Positions 44,133 through 52,959 of a DNA stretch of 64,000 nucleotides are shown here, one piece after another. A model generated the notes under the pieces. That model did no database searches. It was given only the letters and a program-made list of their open reading frames with translations, and was not told the origin of the DNA. The position numbers and the translations under genes were made by a program. Position 1 is the first letter of the stretch. Each line of letters starts with the position of its first letter. The stretch is from assembly GCF_001951155.1 (NCBI RefSeq), contig NZ_CP016359.1, positions 3,744,001 to 3,808,000 on the forward strand, read 5' to 3'. Source of the stretch: Christiangramia flava JLT2011. Lineage in GTDB: Bacteria > Bacteroidota > Bacteroidia > Flavobacteriales > Flavobacteriaceae.

Positions 44133-44405
44133 TTAGTTTAATCCTGTCCCGCAGTTTGGGCAAAATTTTGCCCCGATCGGCACGCTCTCCTTACAGTTAC
44201 TACACGTGGACTTGCCTAAAGGTGAACCGCATTTTTGACAAAAGGCTGCATTTTCATCGTTTTTTTTACCACAGGCAGTGCAACATATCATTACTTTTGA
44301 ACCTGAATTATCTTCCCTGTTTCCATAACCACGTTTATTGTGATGCCCAAGGGAATGATGGCCTCTATATCCGGAGCCTCGAAACAAATATTTTAATAAT
44401 CCCAT
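44133..44405 (-). CDS. Double zinc-ribbon protein
   Basis: The 90-residue protein has a His/Gly-rich N-terminus (HHSLGHHNKRGYGNR), then two zinc ribbons in four CxxC pairs: CCTACGKK with FCQKCGSP, and CSNCKES with FCPNCGTG. It is probably cytoplasmic, without a catalytic domain. Zinc or other soft-metal binding is likely, either as buffer or as adaptor. Confidence 0.82.
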   Translation of the reverse strand: MGLLKYLFRGSGYRGHHSLGHHNKRGYGNREDNSGSKVMICCTACGKKNDENAAFCQKCGSPLGKSTCSNCKESVPIGAKFCPNCGTGLN

Positions 44406-44455
44406 ATCAATATATTTTTAGTTTAATCTTTGATTACTCATTCAATGACCTGTCA

Positions 44456-44815
44456 TCAGTCACTTTCAATCCATTTTTCAGCTTCTTTCTTTTGGTTTAA
44501 AGTGAAGTATTTAATGTGGGCATTGCTAAAAGGACTCATAAACCAGACAGCCCAACTCTGCCACTTTTTTTCACCAACCAATGCTATTTTTTCATACTCC
44601 TTTTCGTGGTCAACATCTTTAGTAAAATCTTCCCATAGGCCTTCTATATGCCAGCCTTGAAAATCGTTCATCTCTAAATACCACCGAATCTTTAATCCTT
44701 TTTCAAGAATACTATGGATAAGGGGATGTATTTTTTCAAGATCGTGTTGATTTAATTTACCACTGGCGATCGTGACAACCACATTCTCTCTTTTTATATC
44801 TGTAATCTGCAACAT
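44456..44815 (-). CDS. STAS/SpoIIAA-like protein 2
   Basis: The 119-residue paralogue of the 41534 product has MLQITDIKRENVVVTIASG, IRWYLEMNDFQGWHIEGLWEDF, then EKIALVGEKKWQSWAVWFMSPF. A possible degenerate copy of the TGCA...GTGC operator (44841-44855) and a TACATTTA -7-like element precede it, at spacing similar to the other two sites. Function unknown. Confidence 0.8.
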   Translation of the reverse strand: MLQITDIKRENVVVTIASGKLNQHDLEKIHPLIHSILEKGLKIRWYLEMNDFQGWHIEGLWEDFTKDVDHEKEYEKIALVGEKKWQSWAVWFMSPFSNAHIKYFTLNQKKEAEKWIESD

Positions 44816-44840
44816 ATATTAAATGTAATTTGAACAAACG

Positions 44841-44855
44841 TGCAACGTAAGTGCC
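44841..44855 (-). promoter_or_regulatory. Degenerate copy of the metal-operon operator (copy 3)
   Basis: TGCAACGTAAGTGCC shares the half-sites only partly, but the flanks align with copy 2: CGTGCAA before it, and TTAT then CCCG after it. It is centred about 24 bp from a TACATTTA -7-like element (44820-44827). Confidence 0.35.
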
Positions 44856-44972
44856 ACAGTTATTCCCGAAAGCCCCCTATGAAGTTACTTTAAATTATAC
44901 TGAGCCTTTATACTATGTATAAATCCCAGAGCTGCTAGCAGAGCGAGTTCTCCTAGGGCAAATAGATAAATT

Positions 44973-45191
44973 TTATTTTTTATCCTTTAGCAGGAACGCC
45001 CTGCGTTTTTCGAACTCCTTTTCGTCGATTTCGCCGCGGGCGTACCGCTCCCTCAGGGCTTCAATTGCCCTGTCCTTTCTGTTTTTCTGTCCCGGTGTGG
45101 GGTAGGGAATTAAAAATATCCAGAAGATGAGGATTATCCATAAACCCCACCATATCCAGTGCATTCCCCCAAAATACCAATCGTCCATCAT
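44973..45191 (-). CDS. SHOCT-domain small membrane protein 2
   Basis: The 72-residue protein has an aromatic N-terminus (DWYFGGMHWIWWGLW), one helix and a C-terminal SHOCT motif (IEALRERYARGEIDEKEFEKRR). It is a counterpart of the 28124 protein beside the multicopper oxidase. It lies 27 bp downstream of STAS protein 3. The membrane position and SHOCT motif suggest a small oligomerising partner; the target is unknown. Confidence 0.8.
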   Translation of the reverse strand: MMDDWYFGGMHWIWWGLWIILIFWIFLIPYPTPGQKNRKDRAIEALRERYARGEIDEKEFEKRRAFLLKDKK

Positions 45192-45218
45192 AATTTTCTA
45201 GATTTAAAGATTCATGTT

Positions 45219-45593
45219 TCAGTTACGATTACTATTGCTATTGCTTGCTTGTTCGAGCCAGTTGCTGGCCATGTTTCCATCTTCAGGGCCGAAATATTTT
45301 ATATGGGCTTCGCTAAACGGTAATAATAATTCGGTAAACCGTTCCTGCCATATTTTATCGCCCACCAGGGCAATTTTTTTTAGCCGGTTGCTTTCGGGGA
45401 ATAAAAAATCAGGACTTCCATCCGTGTTTTTCACCTCTTTTTTGAAATCCCCCATTTCCATATACCATTTGGCCTGCTTGTTCTTTTTCGTATGGTCCCG
45501 CAGGGAGTTGACCAGAGTGGCTGCATCTTCTGCATTGAGCCCTGAGTCTGCAATGGTATATATGATTTGGTCTTTTTTATATATTGCTATCAT
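45219..45593 (-). CDS. STAS/SpoIIAA-like protein 3
   Basis: The 124-residue protein is more diverged than the other two (MIAIYKKDQIIYTIADSGL, then AKWYMEMGDFKKE and KKIALVGDKIWQERFTELLLPFSEAHIKYFG). It shares the WYxEMxDF and ALVGxKxWQ signatures. It sits 18 bp after the Fur 2 gene, again pairing STAS with Fur. The C-terminus is Asn/Ser-rich (EQASNSNSNRN). Confidence 0.78.
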   Translation of the reverse strand: MIAIYKKDQIIYTIADSGLNAEDAATLVNSLRDHTKKNKQAKWYMEMGDFKKEVKNTDGSPDFLFPESNRLKKIALVGDKIWQERFTELLLPFSEAHIKYFGPEDGNMASNWLEQASNSNSNRN

Positions 45594-45611
45594 TGACCAT
45601 ATTTTAAAAAG

Positions 45612-46055
45612 TTATTTATTTCCAGGACTATTTTTAAAACCATTACATTTATGGCACACTCCTTTTACCACCAGATTGATATCTTCCGCCAGGTACCCTT
45701 GGGGCAGATTAATTGACGGTATTTTATGATCAGTCAAACAAACAGTTTCATTACAGTGGTTACAATGAAAGTGGATGTGTAAATCCTGCTCTACCTCACA
45801 GTGACAATCACTTTCACAAAGCGCATATTTAGGTATCCCTGTCCCGTCATCTATCTGGTGGACAATCTCACCAGCTTCAAAGGTGCGCATGGTTCGGGAA
45901 ATAGTAGTACGGTTTGCTTTGCCAAAATTGTTTTCAATTTCGGTAAGGGTTATTGCCCGGTTCATCCTCGCCATAAATTTATAGATTAGGATACGCATGG
46001 CTGTAGGCCGGATATTTTGAGCTTCTAAAATTATTTCTACATCATTCATTTTCAT
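45612..46055 (-). CDS. Fur-family metalloregulator 2
   Basis: The 147-residue protein has a winged helix (RPTAMRILIYKFMARM, NRTTISRTMRTFEAGEIV) and a metal domain with an unusual CESDCHCEVEQDLHIHFHCNHCNETVCL and a C-terminal CHKCNG. The extra cysteines in CESDCHC are absent from Fur 1 and could form a further metal site. Its start overlaps the PII gene stop by 14 bp. It is encoded in the RND efflux operon that begins with the operator at 52685, which it may bind. Confidence 0.9.
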   Translation of the reverse strand: MKMNDVEIILEAQNIRPTAMRILIYKFMARMNRAITLTEIENNFGKANRTTISRTMRTFEAGEIVHQIDDGTGIPKYALCESDCHCEVEQDLHIHFHCNHCNETVCLTDHKIPSINLPQGYLAEDINLVVKGVCHKCNGFKNSPGNK

Positions 46056-46398
46056 TATGACTTGGCCCGAAACGCTTCAGGGATTCTCCGTTTTTTATTC
46101 GAAAAGCATCTTCAACATCGGAAAGATAAATGATCCCGTCCCCTGGGTCAGGGGTCTTGCCGTTTTCCGTGATGATATCGATTGCGGATTGCGCCTCTTC
46201 GTTCTGGCAGACGAGTTCCAGTTTTACCACCGGGCTGTCAGTCACGTGAAAATCAAGAGAGGGTTTGGCCCCCTTGGCCTTGAACGCCCCGGTGCCTTCT
46301 GCCTGTGAAATGGTCATACTTTTAAATCCCATTTCACTTAAGGCTTCAATTACCTTCTGAACCCTTTTTGGTTTTATAAATGCTTTGATTTCTTTCAT
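46042..46398 (-). CDS. PII-family regulatory protein
   Basis: Start chosen at 46398 (MKEIKAFIKPKRVQKVIEALSE), the canonical PII N-terminus; the open frame extends 21 codons upstream without family similarity. The 118-residue protein has the PII ending GKTPDPGDGIIYLSDVEDAFRIKNGE, but the T-loop (about 37-55) lacks the tyrosine that is uridylylated in GlnB. PII-like proteins of this kind are found next to CusA/CzcA-type pumps. They may sense nucleotides or metal rather than nitrogen. It overlaps Fur 2 by 14 bp. Confidence 0.87.
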   Translation of the reverse strand: MKEIKAFIKPKRVQKVIEALSEMGFKSMTISQAEGTGAFKAKGAKPSLDFHVTDSPVVKLELVCQNEEAQSAIDIITENGKTPDPGDGIIYLSDVEDAFRIKNGESLKRFGPSHNENE

Positions 46399-46494
46399 TT
46401 TTATATTATTTAGGTTCCGTATTAAGGATGAACCCTTTGTAATTTTAATCAAGACAAACATTTTACAAAGAGTCCATCCATCATATTTTATTTA

Positions 46495-47751
46495 TTAATG
46501 TCCATGGGAAGTTTGGCTCTTTTGCATTTCAGAAATCAGGTAATAGGCATTGTTATAAGCAACCAAAGCCCCTTCTGGTAAGGGTTCCAGCAATTTAATT
46601 TCAACCCAGCCATCTTCGTTTATCCCAGTTCTTACCTGCACTGGTTTTAGTTCCCACTCGGTTTTACCGTCTTCCTGATGTTTTTCAGCTATAAAGATGT
46701 AAGGATTTCCCTCTTCTTCTATTAATGCGTCTTCAGGTAAGGCGGGTACTGCTGCTTCCCCGGTACGGATTTTCCCATTTATATACATTCCCGGAATAAG
46801 GTAATCTTCCTTATTATCGATTTCAGCATGTACATGAACGGCTTTTGGATTCTGTTCAAATTGTTTGCCTACTGAATAGATTTTACCGGTAAGGTCGCTA
46901 TCGGGAACGGATTCCAGGCTAAAAGAAATCTTTTGCCCTTCTTTCACCTTGTAAATATCTTTTTCAAAAACCATTAGATCGGCATGTACGTGCTCATTAT
47001 CTACTATCATAAACATTCCGGTTTGGGGTTCTACATATTGACCCACCTGAACTTTCACTTTTTCTACATACCCGGCAATAGGGCTGGTTACCGGGACCTT
47101 TTCATAAAGGTCCCCATTCCTTACCTGTGTCGGACTTAAGTTTAATTGCCGAATTTGGGACTCATAGCCGGTTACTTCCCCTTTAACCGATTGGTAATCT
47201 GACCGGGTTTGCTGAAAAGTCTTACCTGAACCCACTTCAGCTTCATATAACCGTTTTTGCCTGTTAAACTCATCTTCTAAAAATTGCATTCGGTTAAATG
47301 CATTAATATAATCTGTTTGAATCCTGGTTAGATCGGGATGGGAGAGGTAAGCCAGTACCTGCCCTTTATTTACCTTATCCCCTTCAATAACTTTTATAGA
47401 GGTAACATTACCGCCCAGAATAGCGGTAACGGTAGCTTCGTACTGCGGGGGAACTTCCAGCTGACCATTAGCCTCCACAATTCCCGAAAGCGCTTTTTTG
47501 GGTAAGGTATCCACCTTTATCCCTAAACTATTGAATTTCAATTCTGAAAGGTGAACCGAACGCATCCCTCCCTCTTCTTCCGAGTGGCCTTCTTCTCCTT
47601 CCTCTTCCTCGTTGTGATCTTCCCCTGTCTCAGTATTTGAAGATGCTGTATCCTGAGAAGTGACTTCGCCTGTATCTGGGTTTTCTTTACATGCATACAC
47701 CATGCTTAGTATTAGGGCAAGCATTATAAATTTTACTGATCTTGTTTTCAT
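46495..47751 (-). CDS. RND efflux periplasmic adaptor (CzcB/CusB family)
   Basis: The 418-residue lipoprotein has lipobox MVYACK and an acidic His-containing linker (EDHNEEEEGEEGHSEEEGG). The usual hairpin, lipoyl and beta-barrel order follows: ATVTAILGGNVTSIKVIEGD, a coiled coil (about 140-200), VPVTSPIAGYVEKVKVQVGQ, then the barrel and membrane-proximal domain. It connects the inner-membrane pump to the outer-membrane channel. It is 21 bp downstream of the CzcA-TolC fusion gene. The acidic/His linker may bind metal. Zn/Co/Cd versus Cu specificity is not certain. Confidence 0.92.
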   Translation of the reverse strand: MKTRSVKFIMLALILSMVYACKENPDTGEVTSQDTASSNTETGEDHNEEEEGEEGHSEEEGGMRSVHLSELKFNSLGIKVDTLPKKALSGIVEANGQLEVPPQYEATVTAILGGNVTSIKVIEGDKVNKGQVLAYLSHPDLTRIQTDYINAFNRMQFLEDEFNRQKRLYEAEVGSGKTFQQTRSDYQSVKGEVTGYESQIRQLNLSPTQVRNGDLYEKVPVTSPIAGYVEKVKVQVGQYVEPQTGMFMIVDNEHVHADLMVFEKDIYKVKEGQKISFSLESVPDSDLTGKIYSVGKQFEQNPKAVHVHAEIDNKEDYLIPGMYINGKIRTGEAAVPALPEDALIEEEGNPYIFIAEKHQEDGKTEWELKPVQVRTGINEDGWVEIKLLEPLPEGALVAYNNAYYLISEMQKSQTSHGH

Positions 47752-47772
47752 ATCGTTTTTCTTAGGTATTTT

Positions 47773-50700
47773 TTAGTTTGAATTTTTCAGGTAATATTCG
47801 AGTTGATAACGGCTATCGAGATAATCGTTAAAAGCACTCCAGGAGTTTACTTCAATACGGATTGCATCCCTTATGTTCTGCAGGAAGGTCACATAATCTA
47901 TAGCCCCTTCCTTAAAGGCCAGCACAGCTCCATCCTGTTGTTCTTTAGCTAGGGGAAGTGCTTCCTCCTTATAGTAGTTCCACGAGTTTCGCCATTTAAT
48001 ATATTCTTCACGCATATTTTTATATGCCGTTTCCAATTCGAGTTTGTCCTGATAAAAATTTTGTTCTGCAATCCTGCGATTCACTTTTGCTTCCTGAGTG
48101 CGGCCCAATTCAGGACCAAAGAAGACGGGAATCTGTATTCCAAACTGATATTGGTAAAAACCAGGCTGCCCATTCACTTCCTGCCTGGAATATTGTCCCT
48201 GAAGTTTGGGCAGGAATTCTGATTTTCTTTCCCTGGTAACGGCTTTCGCCACTTCTACCCTTTGTTCCGATACTCTTAGCAAGGGATGGTTTTCCAGGGA
48301 TTCCAGTAGGAAATTTAAGGGTGTATCCAATGCTTCGGCAGGTAAATTGGGTACATCGTACAAGGTGTCGGACACAAACCATAGATTTAAGCGTTGCAGA
48401 GCGGTCACGTAATCCCGAAAAGCCTGTTCCAGCTGGATCTTCACCTCATTTGCCTGGTTTGAGGTGGCCAGATATTCCAATTTAGAAGTGGCTTCTGTCT
48501 CATACCTGATCCGGGCAGCCCTTTCAATATCTTCAAAAATAGAATCCATCTTTTTATAGACCTGAAAGGTTCTCTTCTGAGCATAAACAGCAGCCCAGGC
48601 ACGGCTTACTTCCCTTTCTATCCCAATACTGGTAAGGTCTAACGCATTTTCTGCCAGAGCTACCCGTTCCTCTTGTAATTTCAATCTGGGAACGATTCCG
48701 AAGATATCAATCCCCTGTTGTTGGACCCCTACTTTTGTATAAACACCATCAGATCCATTTCCAACTTCTTCCTTTCCGGTAAAAATCTGGGTATTTCCCA
48801 ATTCATAGGCTGTTTTACGCAACACCTCTTCACTTTTTATTTCCAGTTGGGCTGCTTTCAATTGCGGATAGTTTTTAATAGCTAACTCTTTAGCTTCCTC
48901 CAAACTGATAGTTTGCAGGGTATCCTGTAGAGGGTATTCATAGGAAGTTGTATCAGTTTGTGCGTTAGCGGTAAAGGTTGCGCTTAGTACTAACCCTACC
49001 ACTAAAATTGTAACAAATGATCGCGAATTGGAAGAACCGCTTTTGTTTTGTTCTTTCTTCTCCCTTCTTTTCTCTACAAAGGTATACAGTACAGGCAGTA
49101 CAACGAGAGTGAGTAAAGTCGCTGTAAGCATTCCCCCAATTACCACTGTAGCCAAAGGTCGTTGAACCTCAGCCCCCGCAGATGATGAAAAGGCCATGGG
49201 CAAAAAGCCAAAAATATCTGTTGTCGCTGTTAACATAATAGGTCTAATTCGTTCTTTGGTTCCTGTAAAAATCCTCTCTCTTATACTGGTCACTCCTTCT
49301 TCTTTTAAGGAATTAAACCGGTTAATGAGTACCAAACCGTTTAAAACTGCTACACCAAATAAAACAATAAAGCCTACCCCTGCTGAAATACTAAAGGGCA
49401 TATCCCTTAACCAAAGGGCAAATATTCCCCCAATTGCCGCTAATGGAATTGCTATATAAATCATGATGGACTGGGAAAAAGACTGAAGCGCAAAGTATAG
49501 CAGTACAAAAATTAGGAACAAGGCGATGGGTACTACGATTTGCAAACGACCTTTTGCCCTTTGAAGGTTCTCGAATTCTCCTCCATAGGTTATATAGTAG
49601 CCCGGAGGTAAATCTAATTCTTCATCCAGTTTTTGCTGAATGTCATTCACTACAGATTCCACATCCCTTCCCCGGGCATTTACCCCTACATAGGTCCTGC
49701 GGAAAGTATTGTCCCGGGAGATTTGCATAGGGCCGGGAATATAACTAATGTCTGCTACTTCCTTGATTGGCACCTGTGTACCATCAGGGAGGTCTATATA
49801 AAGTGTTCTTAAATCATCAATGTTTTGACGGTGGGCCTCATCAAAACGAATAACCATATCAAAACGTTTTTCCCCCTCAAAAATGACCCCTGCAGTACCT
49901 CCGGCAAAGGCAGCGCTTATGTAATCATTAATCTTTTCAATATCCAATCCGTATTGGGCAATTTTATCACGATTAAATCGGACCGTCATTTGCGGTAAGC
50001 CAGAAGTCCTTTCAGGGTTTACATCTCCCACACCGGGCACTGTTTGAATAATTTCGCCCATCTGATTGGCTTTTTCGGCAAGGACATCAAGGTCTTCGCC
50101 GTATAATTTTACCGCTACATCTTCCCGGACACCGGTGAGCAATTCATTGAATCGCAGTTCTACCGGCTGACTAAAAACAAGGTTTACCCCGGTAAGGTCA
50201 TCATTGAGTTTTTCTTTTATCTTTTCAATCAATGCTTCCTTTGAATCAGCTGAAGTCCACTTATCCATATCCTTTTCCAAGACTATAAACATATCGGCAA
50301 TATCCATAGGCATGGGGTCGGTAGGAATATCCGCAACTCCAATTCTGGCTACGGCAGTTTTAATTTCTGGAAAATTTTGCAGTAAGATATCTTCTATTTT
50401 TGTGGAAACATCGATTGTTTCACTCAACCCACTTCCAGGCCTGATTAACGCCTGCATGGCTATATCACCTTCATCGAGTTGTGGAACAAATTCCCCGCCC
50501 ATTCTGGAAAAGATTAAACCAGCAACAATAAGTAAGACTACCGCAGCCCCTAATACTATGAACTTTAATCTTAAAGCTCCTTTTAACAAAGGCATATATC
50601 CTTTTTGAATACCTCCAATAATTTTATCACTAACTTTCTCCAACCACCGTTCGAACTTACCAAACCAATTCTTTTTATTTTGAATAGGTTTCATGAATAG

Positions 50701-52206
50701 GGCAGACATCATTGGCACATAGGTAAGGCATAAGAAAATTGCCCCAATCATCGCAAAACCAAAGGTAAAAGCCATTGGCCGGAACATTTTCCCTTCCACT
50801 CCTGTAAGAAAAAGAATTGGGGCAAAAACTATAAGGATAATAATTTGGCCGAAGAAGGCAGAACCCATCATTGTACTTCCGGCATCATAGGCCACCTCAT
50901 CCATTACCCCCTGATTAAATTTTACTTTGCCGGATCGAATCCGTTTTTGTATTTCATACACCGTCCCTTCAATTATAATAACGGCTCCATCAATGATGAT
51001 TCCAAAATCAATGGCACCCAGGCTCATCAGGTTGGCCCAGACATTGAATTGCTTCATTAATATAAATGCGAAAAGCAGTGACAAAGGAATAGTTGTAGCG
51101 GTTATAAGCCCACCTCGTAAACTTCCCAATAATATGACTAGGGCAAAAATCACGATTAATGCGCCTTCTAACAGGTTTTGAGTTACCGTACTGGTTGTCC
51201 TCTCAATTAAAACACTTCTATCCAAAAAAGGTTCTATAGATAATCCTTCCGGTAGGGATTGTTCTACCGTTTCCATGCGCTCCTGAACATTGGCAATTAC
51301 TTTATTGGGATTGGCTCCTTTTAACATCAAAACCATTCCTCCAACAGCCTCGCGGCCATCCTGGGTAAAAGCCCCATAACGTACCTGACTACCAAACTGA
51401 ACTTCTTCTGCTGCATCACCAATTGTTACTGGTACACCATTTTCAGTCTTGATTACAATTGTTCGTATATCATTAAGCGATCTAACCAAACCTTCACCGC
51501 GGATAAAATTAGCCATCTTATTTTTTTCAATATAAGCTCCGCCGGTATTGACATTATTTCTTTGAAGGGCATCAAAAACCTGAGAAATAGAGACGTTCAG
51601 AGCATTTAACTTTTCCGGATTAATGGCTATTTCATATTGTTTAATATTACCCCCGAAAGAATTAACCTCTACTACACCATCCACGAGGGTCATTTGACGC
51701 TTTACAATCCAATCCTGAATGGTACGTAATTCTGTGGGTGAGTAAACTGTATCATACCCCATTTGAGGTTTAATGGTGTACTGATAAATCTCACCTAGTC
51801 CGGTAGTAATTGGGCCCATGGATGGACTTCCAAATTTTTCTGGGATCTGCCCTCTGACTTCGTTAAGTTTTTCCTGTACTAGTTGACGGGGTTTATATAT
51901 CCCCATATCATCTTCAAAGACGATAGTAACTACCGAAAGTCCGAACCGGGAAACCGATCGTATTTCTGTAACTCCGGGTAAGTTCCCCATGGAAAGTTCT
52001 ACAGGATAGGTTACAAACTGTTCAATATCTTCGGTAGCCAGATTAGGGGATTGGGTAATCACCTGCACCTGATTGTTAGTAATATCTGGTACCGATCCCA
52101 GGTTTACAGTAGACATGGACCAGATACCCACGCCTATAAGTGCCAAAGTAAGTAGGCCAATAATAAATTTATTGTTAATGGAAAATGAAATGATTTTATT
52201 AATCAT
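47773..52206 (-). CDS. Heavy-metal RND pump fused to its TolC-like outer-membrane factor (CzcA-CzcC fusion)
   Basis: The 1477-residue protein is two usually separate proteins in one chain. Residues 1 to about 1045 are a complete HME-RND pump with 12 helices, two periplasmic porter regions and helix 4 motif AIDFGIIIDGAVIIIEG (charged residues of the proton path). From about residue 1055 a basic linker leads to a signal-like hydrophobic segment (FVTILVVGLVLSATFTANAQ). A TolC-type outer-membrane efflux protein (about 1080-1477) follows, with two repeated coiled-coil regions. An export cut after ANAQ would release the channel. The arrangement is widespread in Bacteroidota in my recollection. Confidence 0.93.
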   Translation of the reverse strand: MINKIISFSINNKFIIGLLTLALIGVGIWSMSTVNLGSVPDITNNQVQVITQSPNLATEDIEQFVTYPVELSMGNLPGVTEIRSVSRFGLSVVTIVFEDDMGIYKPRQLVQEKLNEVRGQIPEKFGSPSMGPITTGLGEIYQYTIKPQMGYDTVYSPTELRTIQDWIVKRQMTLVDGVVEVNSFGGNIKQYEIAINPEKLNALNVSISQVFDALQRNNVNTGGAYIEKNKMANFIRGEGLVRSLNDIRTIVIKTENGVPVTIGDAAEEVQFGSQVRYGAFTQDGREAVGGMVLMLKGANPNKVIANVQERMETVEQSLPEGLSIEPFLDRSVLIERTTSTVTQNLLEGALIVIFALVILLGSLRGGLITATTIPLSLLFAFILMKQFNVWANLMSLGAIDFGIIIDGAVIIIEGTVYEIQKRIRSGKVKFNQGVMDEVAYDAGSTMMGSAFFGQIIILIVFAPILFLTGVEGKMFRPMAFTFGFAMIGAIFLCLTYVPMMSALFMKPIQNKKNWFGKFERWLEKVSDKIIGGIQKGYMPLLKGALRLKFIVLGAAVVLLIVAGLIFSRMGGEFVPQLDEGDIAMQALIRPGSGLSETIDVSTKIEDILLQNFPEIKTAVARIGVADIPTDPMPMDIADMFIVLEKDMDKWTSADSKEALIEKIKEKLNDDLTGVNLVFSQPVELRFNELLTGVREDVAVKLYGEDLDVLAEKANQMGEIIQTVPGVGDVNPERTSGLPQMTVRFNRDKIAQYGLDIEKINDYISAAFAGGTAGVIFEGEKRFDMVIRFDEAHRQNIDDLRTLYIDLPDGTQVPIKEVADISYIPGPMQISRDNTFRRTYVGVNARGRDVESVVNDIQQKLDEELDLPPGYYITYGGEFENLQRAKGRLQIVVPIALFLIFVLLYFALQSFSQSIMIYIAIPLAAIGGIFALWLRDMPFSISAGVGFIVLFGVAVLNGLVLINRFNSLKEEGVTSIRERIFTGTKERIRPIMLTATTDIFGFLPMAFSSSAGAEVQRPLATVVIGGMLTATLLTLVVLPVLYTFVEKRREKKEQNKSGSSNSRSFVTILVVGLVLSATFTANAQTDTTSYEYPLQDTLQTISLEEAKELAIKNYPQLKAAQLEIKSEEVLRKTAYELGNTQIFTGKEEVGNGSDGVYTKVGVQQQGIDIFGIVPRLKLQEERVALAENALDLTSIGIEREVSRAWAAVYAQKRTFQVYKKMDSIFEDIERAARIRYETEATSKLEYLATSNQANEVKIQLEQAFRDYVTALQRLNLWFVSDTLYDVPNLPAEALDTPLNFLLESLENHPLLRVSEQRVEVAKAVTRERKSEFLPKLQGQYSRQEVNGQPGFYQYQFGIQIPVFFGPELGRTQEAKVNRRIAEQNFYQDKLELETAYKNMREEYIKWRNSWNYYKEEALPLAKEQQDGAVLAFKEGAIDYVTFLQNIRDAIRIEVNSWSAFNDYLDSRYQLEYYLKNSN

Positions 52207-52333
52207 ATAAGAAAAATTAATTCAGTTAAACATCTCGATAGTTCCTAGGAAGGAAAATCGATATTGCCCTGATCTCCAGAAAAACCGGAATTAAGGACAT
52301 AAGTGGATATAATTATCCTATTAAAAAACTGAA

Positions 52334-52660
52334 TTAAACCCTTGGGGGATCTAAAAAGGAAAGAACAGGTTCATCTCCTAAATTATCGAAATGAACAAAT
52401 GCTTTGGAAGGAATGTCTGTAATCAAAGGTTCAAAATTTGAAGAACCAAAGTCTACAATATGTACATGGCAGCAATGACAACTACAAAATGGTGGACATA
52501 AATCTGCTATCTGATTGTGGGAGTGGTCAACATCAATCTCCTGAAAACTAACCGCGGTTATTTCAGAATCTGAAGAGATTACTGAAGAGTCGTTATCGTT
52601 ACAGGCTAGTAAATTGAGCCCGAACACATATAATGATAATATGAATGCGATTATTTTCAC
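52334..52660 (-). CDS. DUF6660-type small lipoprotein
   Basis: The start is a GTG at 52660. The 108-residue protein has a lipobox LNLLACND, an acidic Ser-rich stretch, then VDHSHNQIADLCPPFCSCHCCHVHIVDF, a dense Cys/His cluster (C-x3-C-x-C-x-CC-x-H) well suited to soft-metal binding. It is first in the RND operon. A TATCTTTG -7 element at 52665-52672 places transcription start almost at the GTG. It probably acts as a periplasmic metal chaperone or sensor; the function is not established. Confidence 0.78.
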   Translation of the reverse strand: MKIIAFILSLYVFGLNLLACNDNDSSVISSDSEITAVSFQEIDVDHSHNQIADLCPPFCSCHCCHVHIVDFGSSNFEPLITDIPSKAFVHFDNLGDEPVLSFLDPPRV

Positions 52661-52664
52661 ACAA

Positions 52665-52699
52665 CAAAGATAAGAAAATAGGGATGCACAGGGTGTGCA
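52665..52699 (-). promoter_or_regulatory. Promoter and palindromic operator, copy 1 (RND operon)
   Basis: TGCACAGGGTGTGCA (52685-52699) is a perfect 6-3-6 palindrome. The -7 element TATCTTTG lies at 52665-52672, so the palindrome covers the spacer and -33 region, as a repressor site would. The gap 52700-52959 holds no gene. Confidence 0.7.
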
Positions 52700-52959
52700 A
52701 AAGACTTGTGTGGTAATTCAATAAAAAAATTATGGGAATAAATTCAAATGAAATGGTAACATTATCGGTTTAAAACTTAAGTTAGGCTGCCATTGATGCA
52801 ATACCAGTTTCAGGTTATTCAACAATTTGCAGAGATTAAGAAAAGTTGGAAAAATTTAATTTATAATAATAAATCGACTAAAATAGTGTAGAATCCAACC
52901 TTTAGTATGATAATACAAAGTGGTAAACCTAGTTTATAGTTATCACTCAGGAATTCCAG

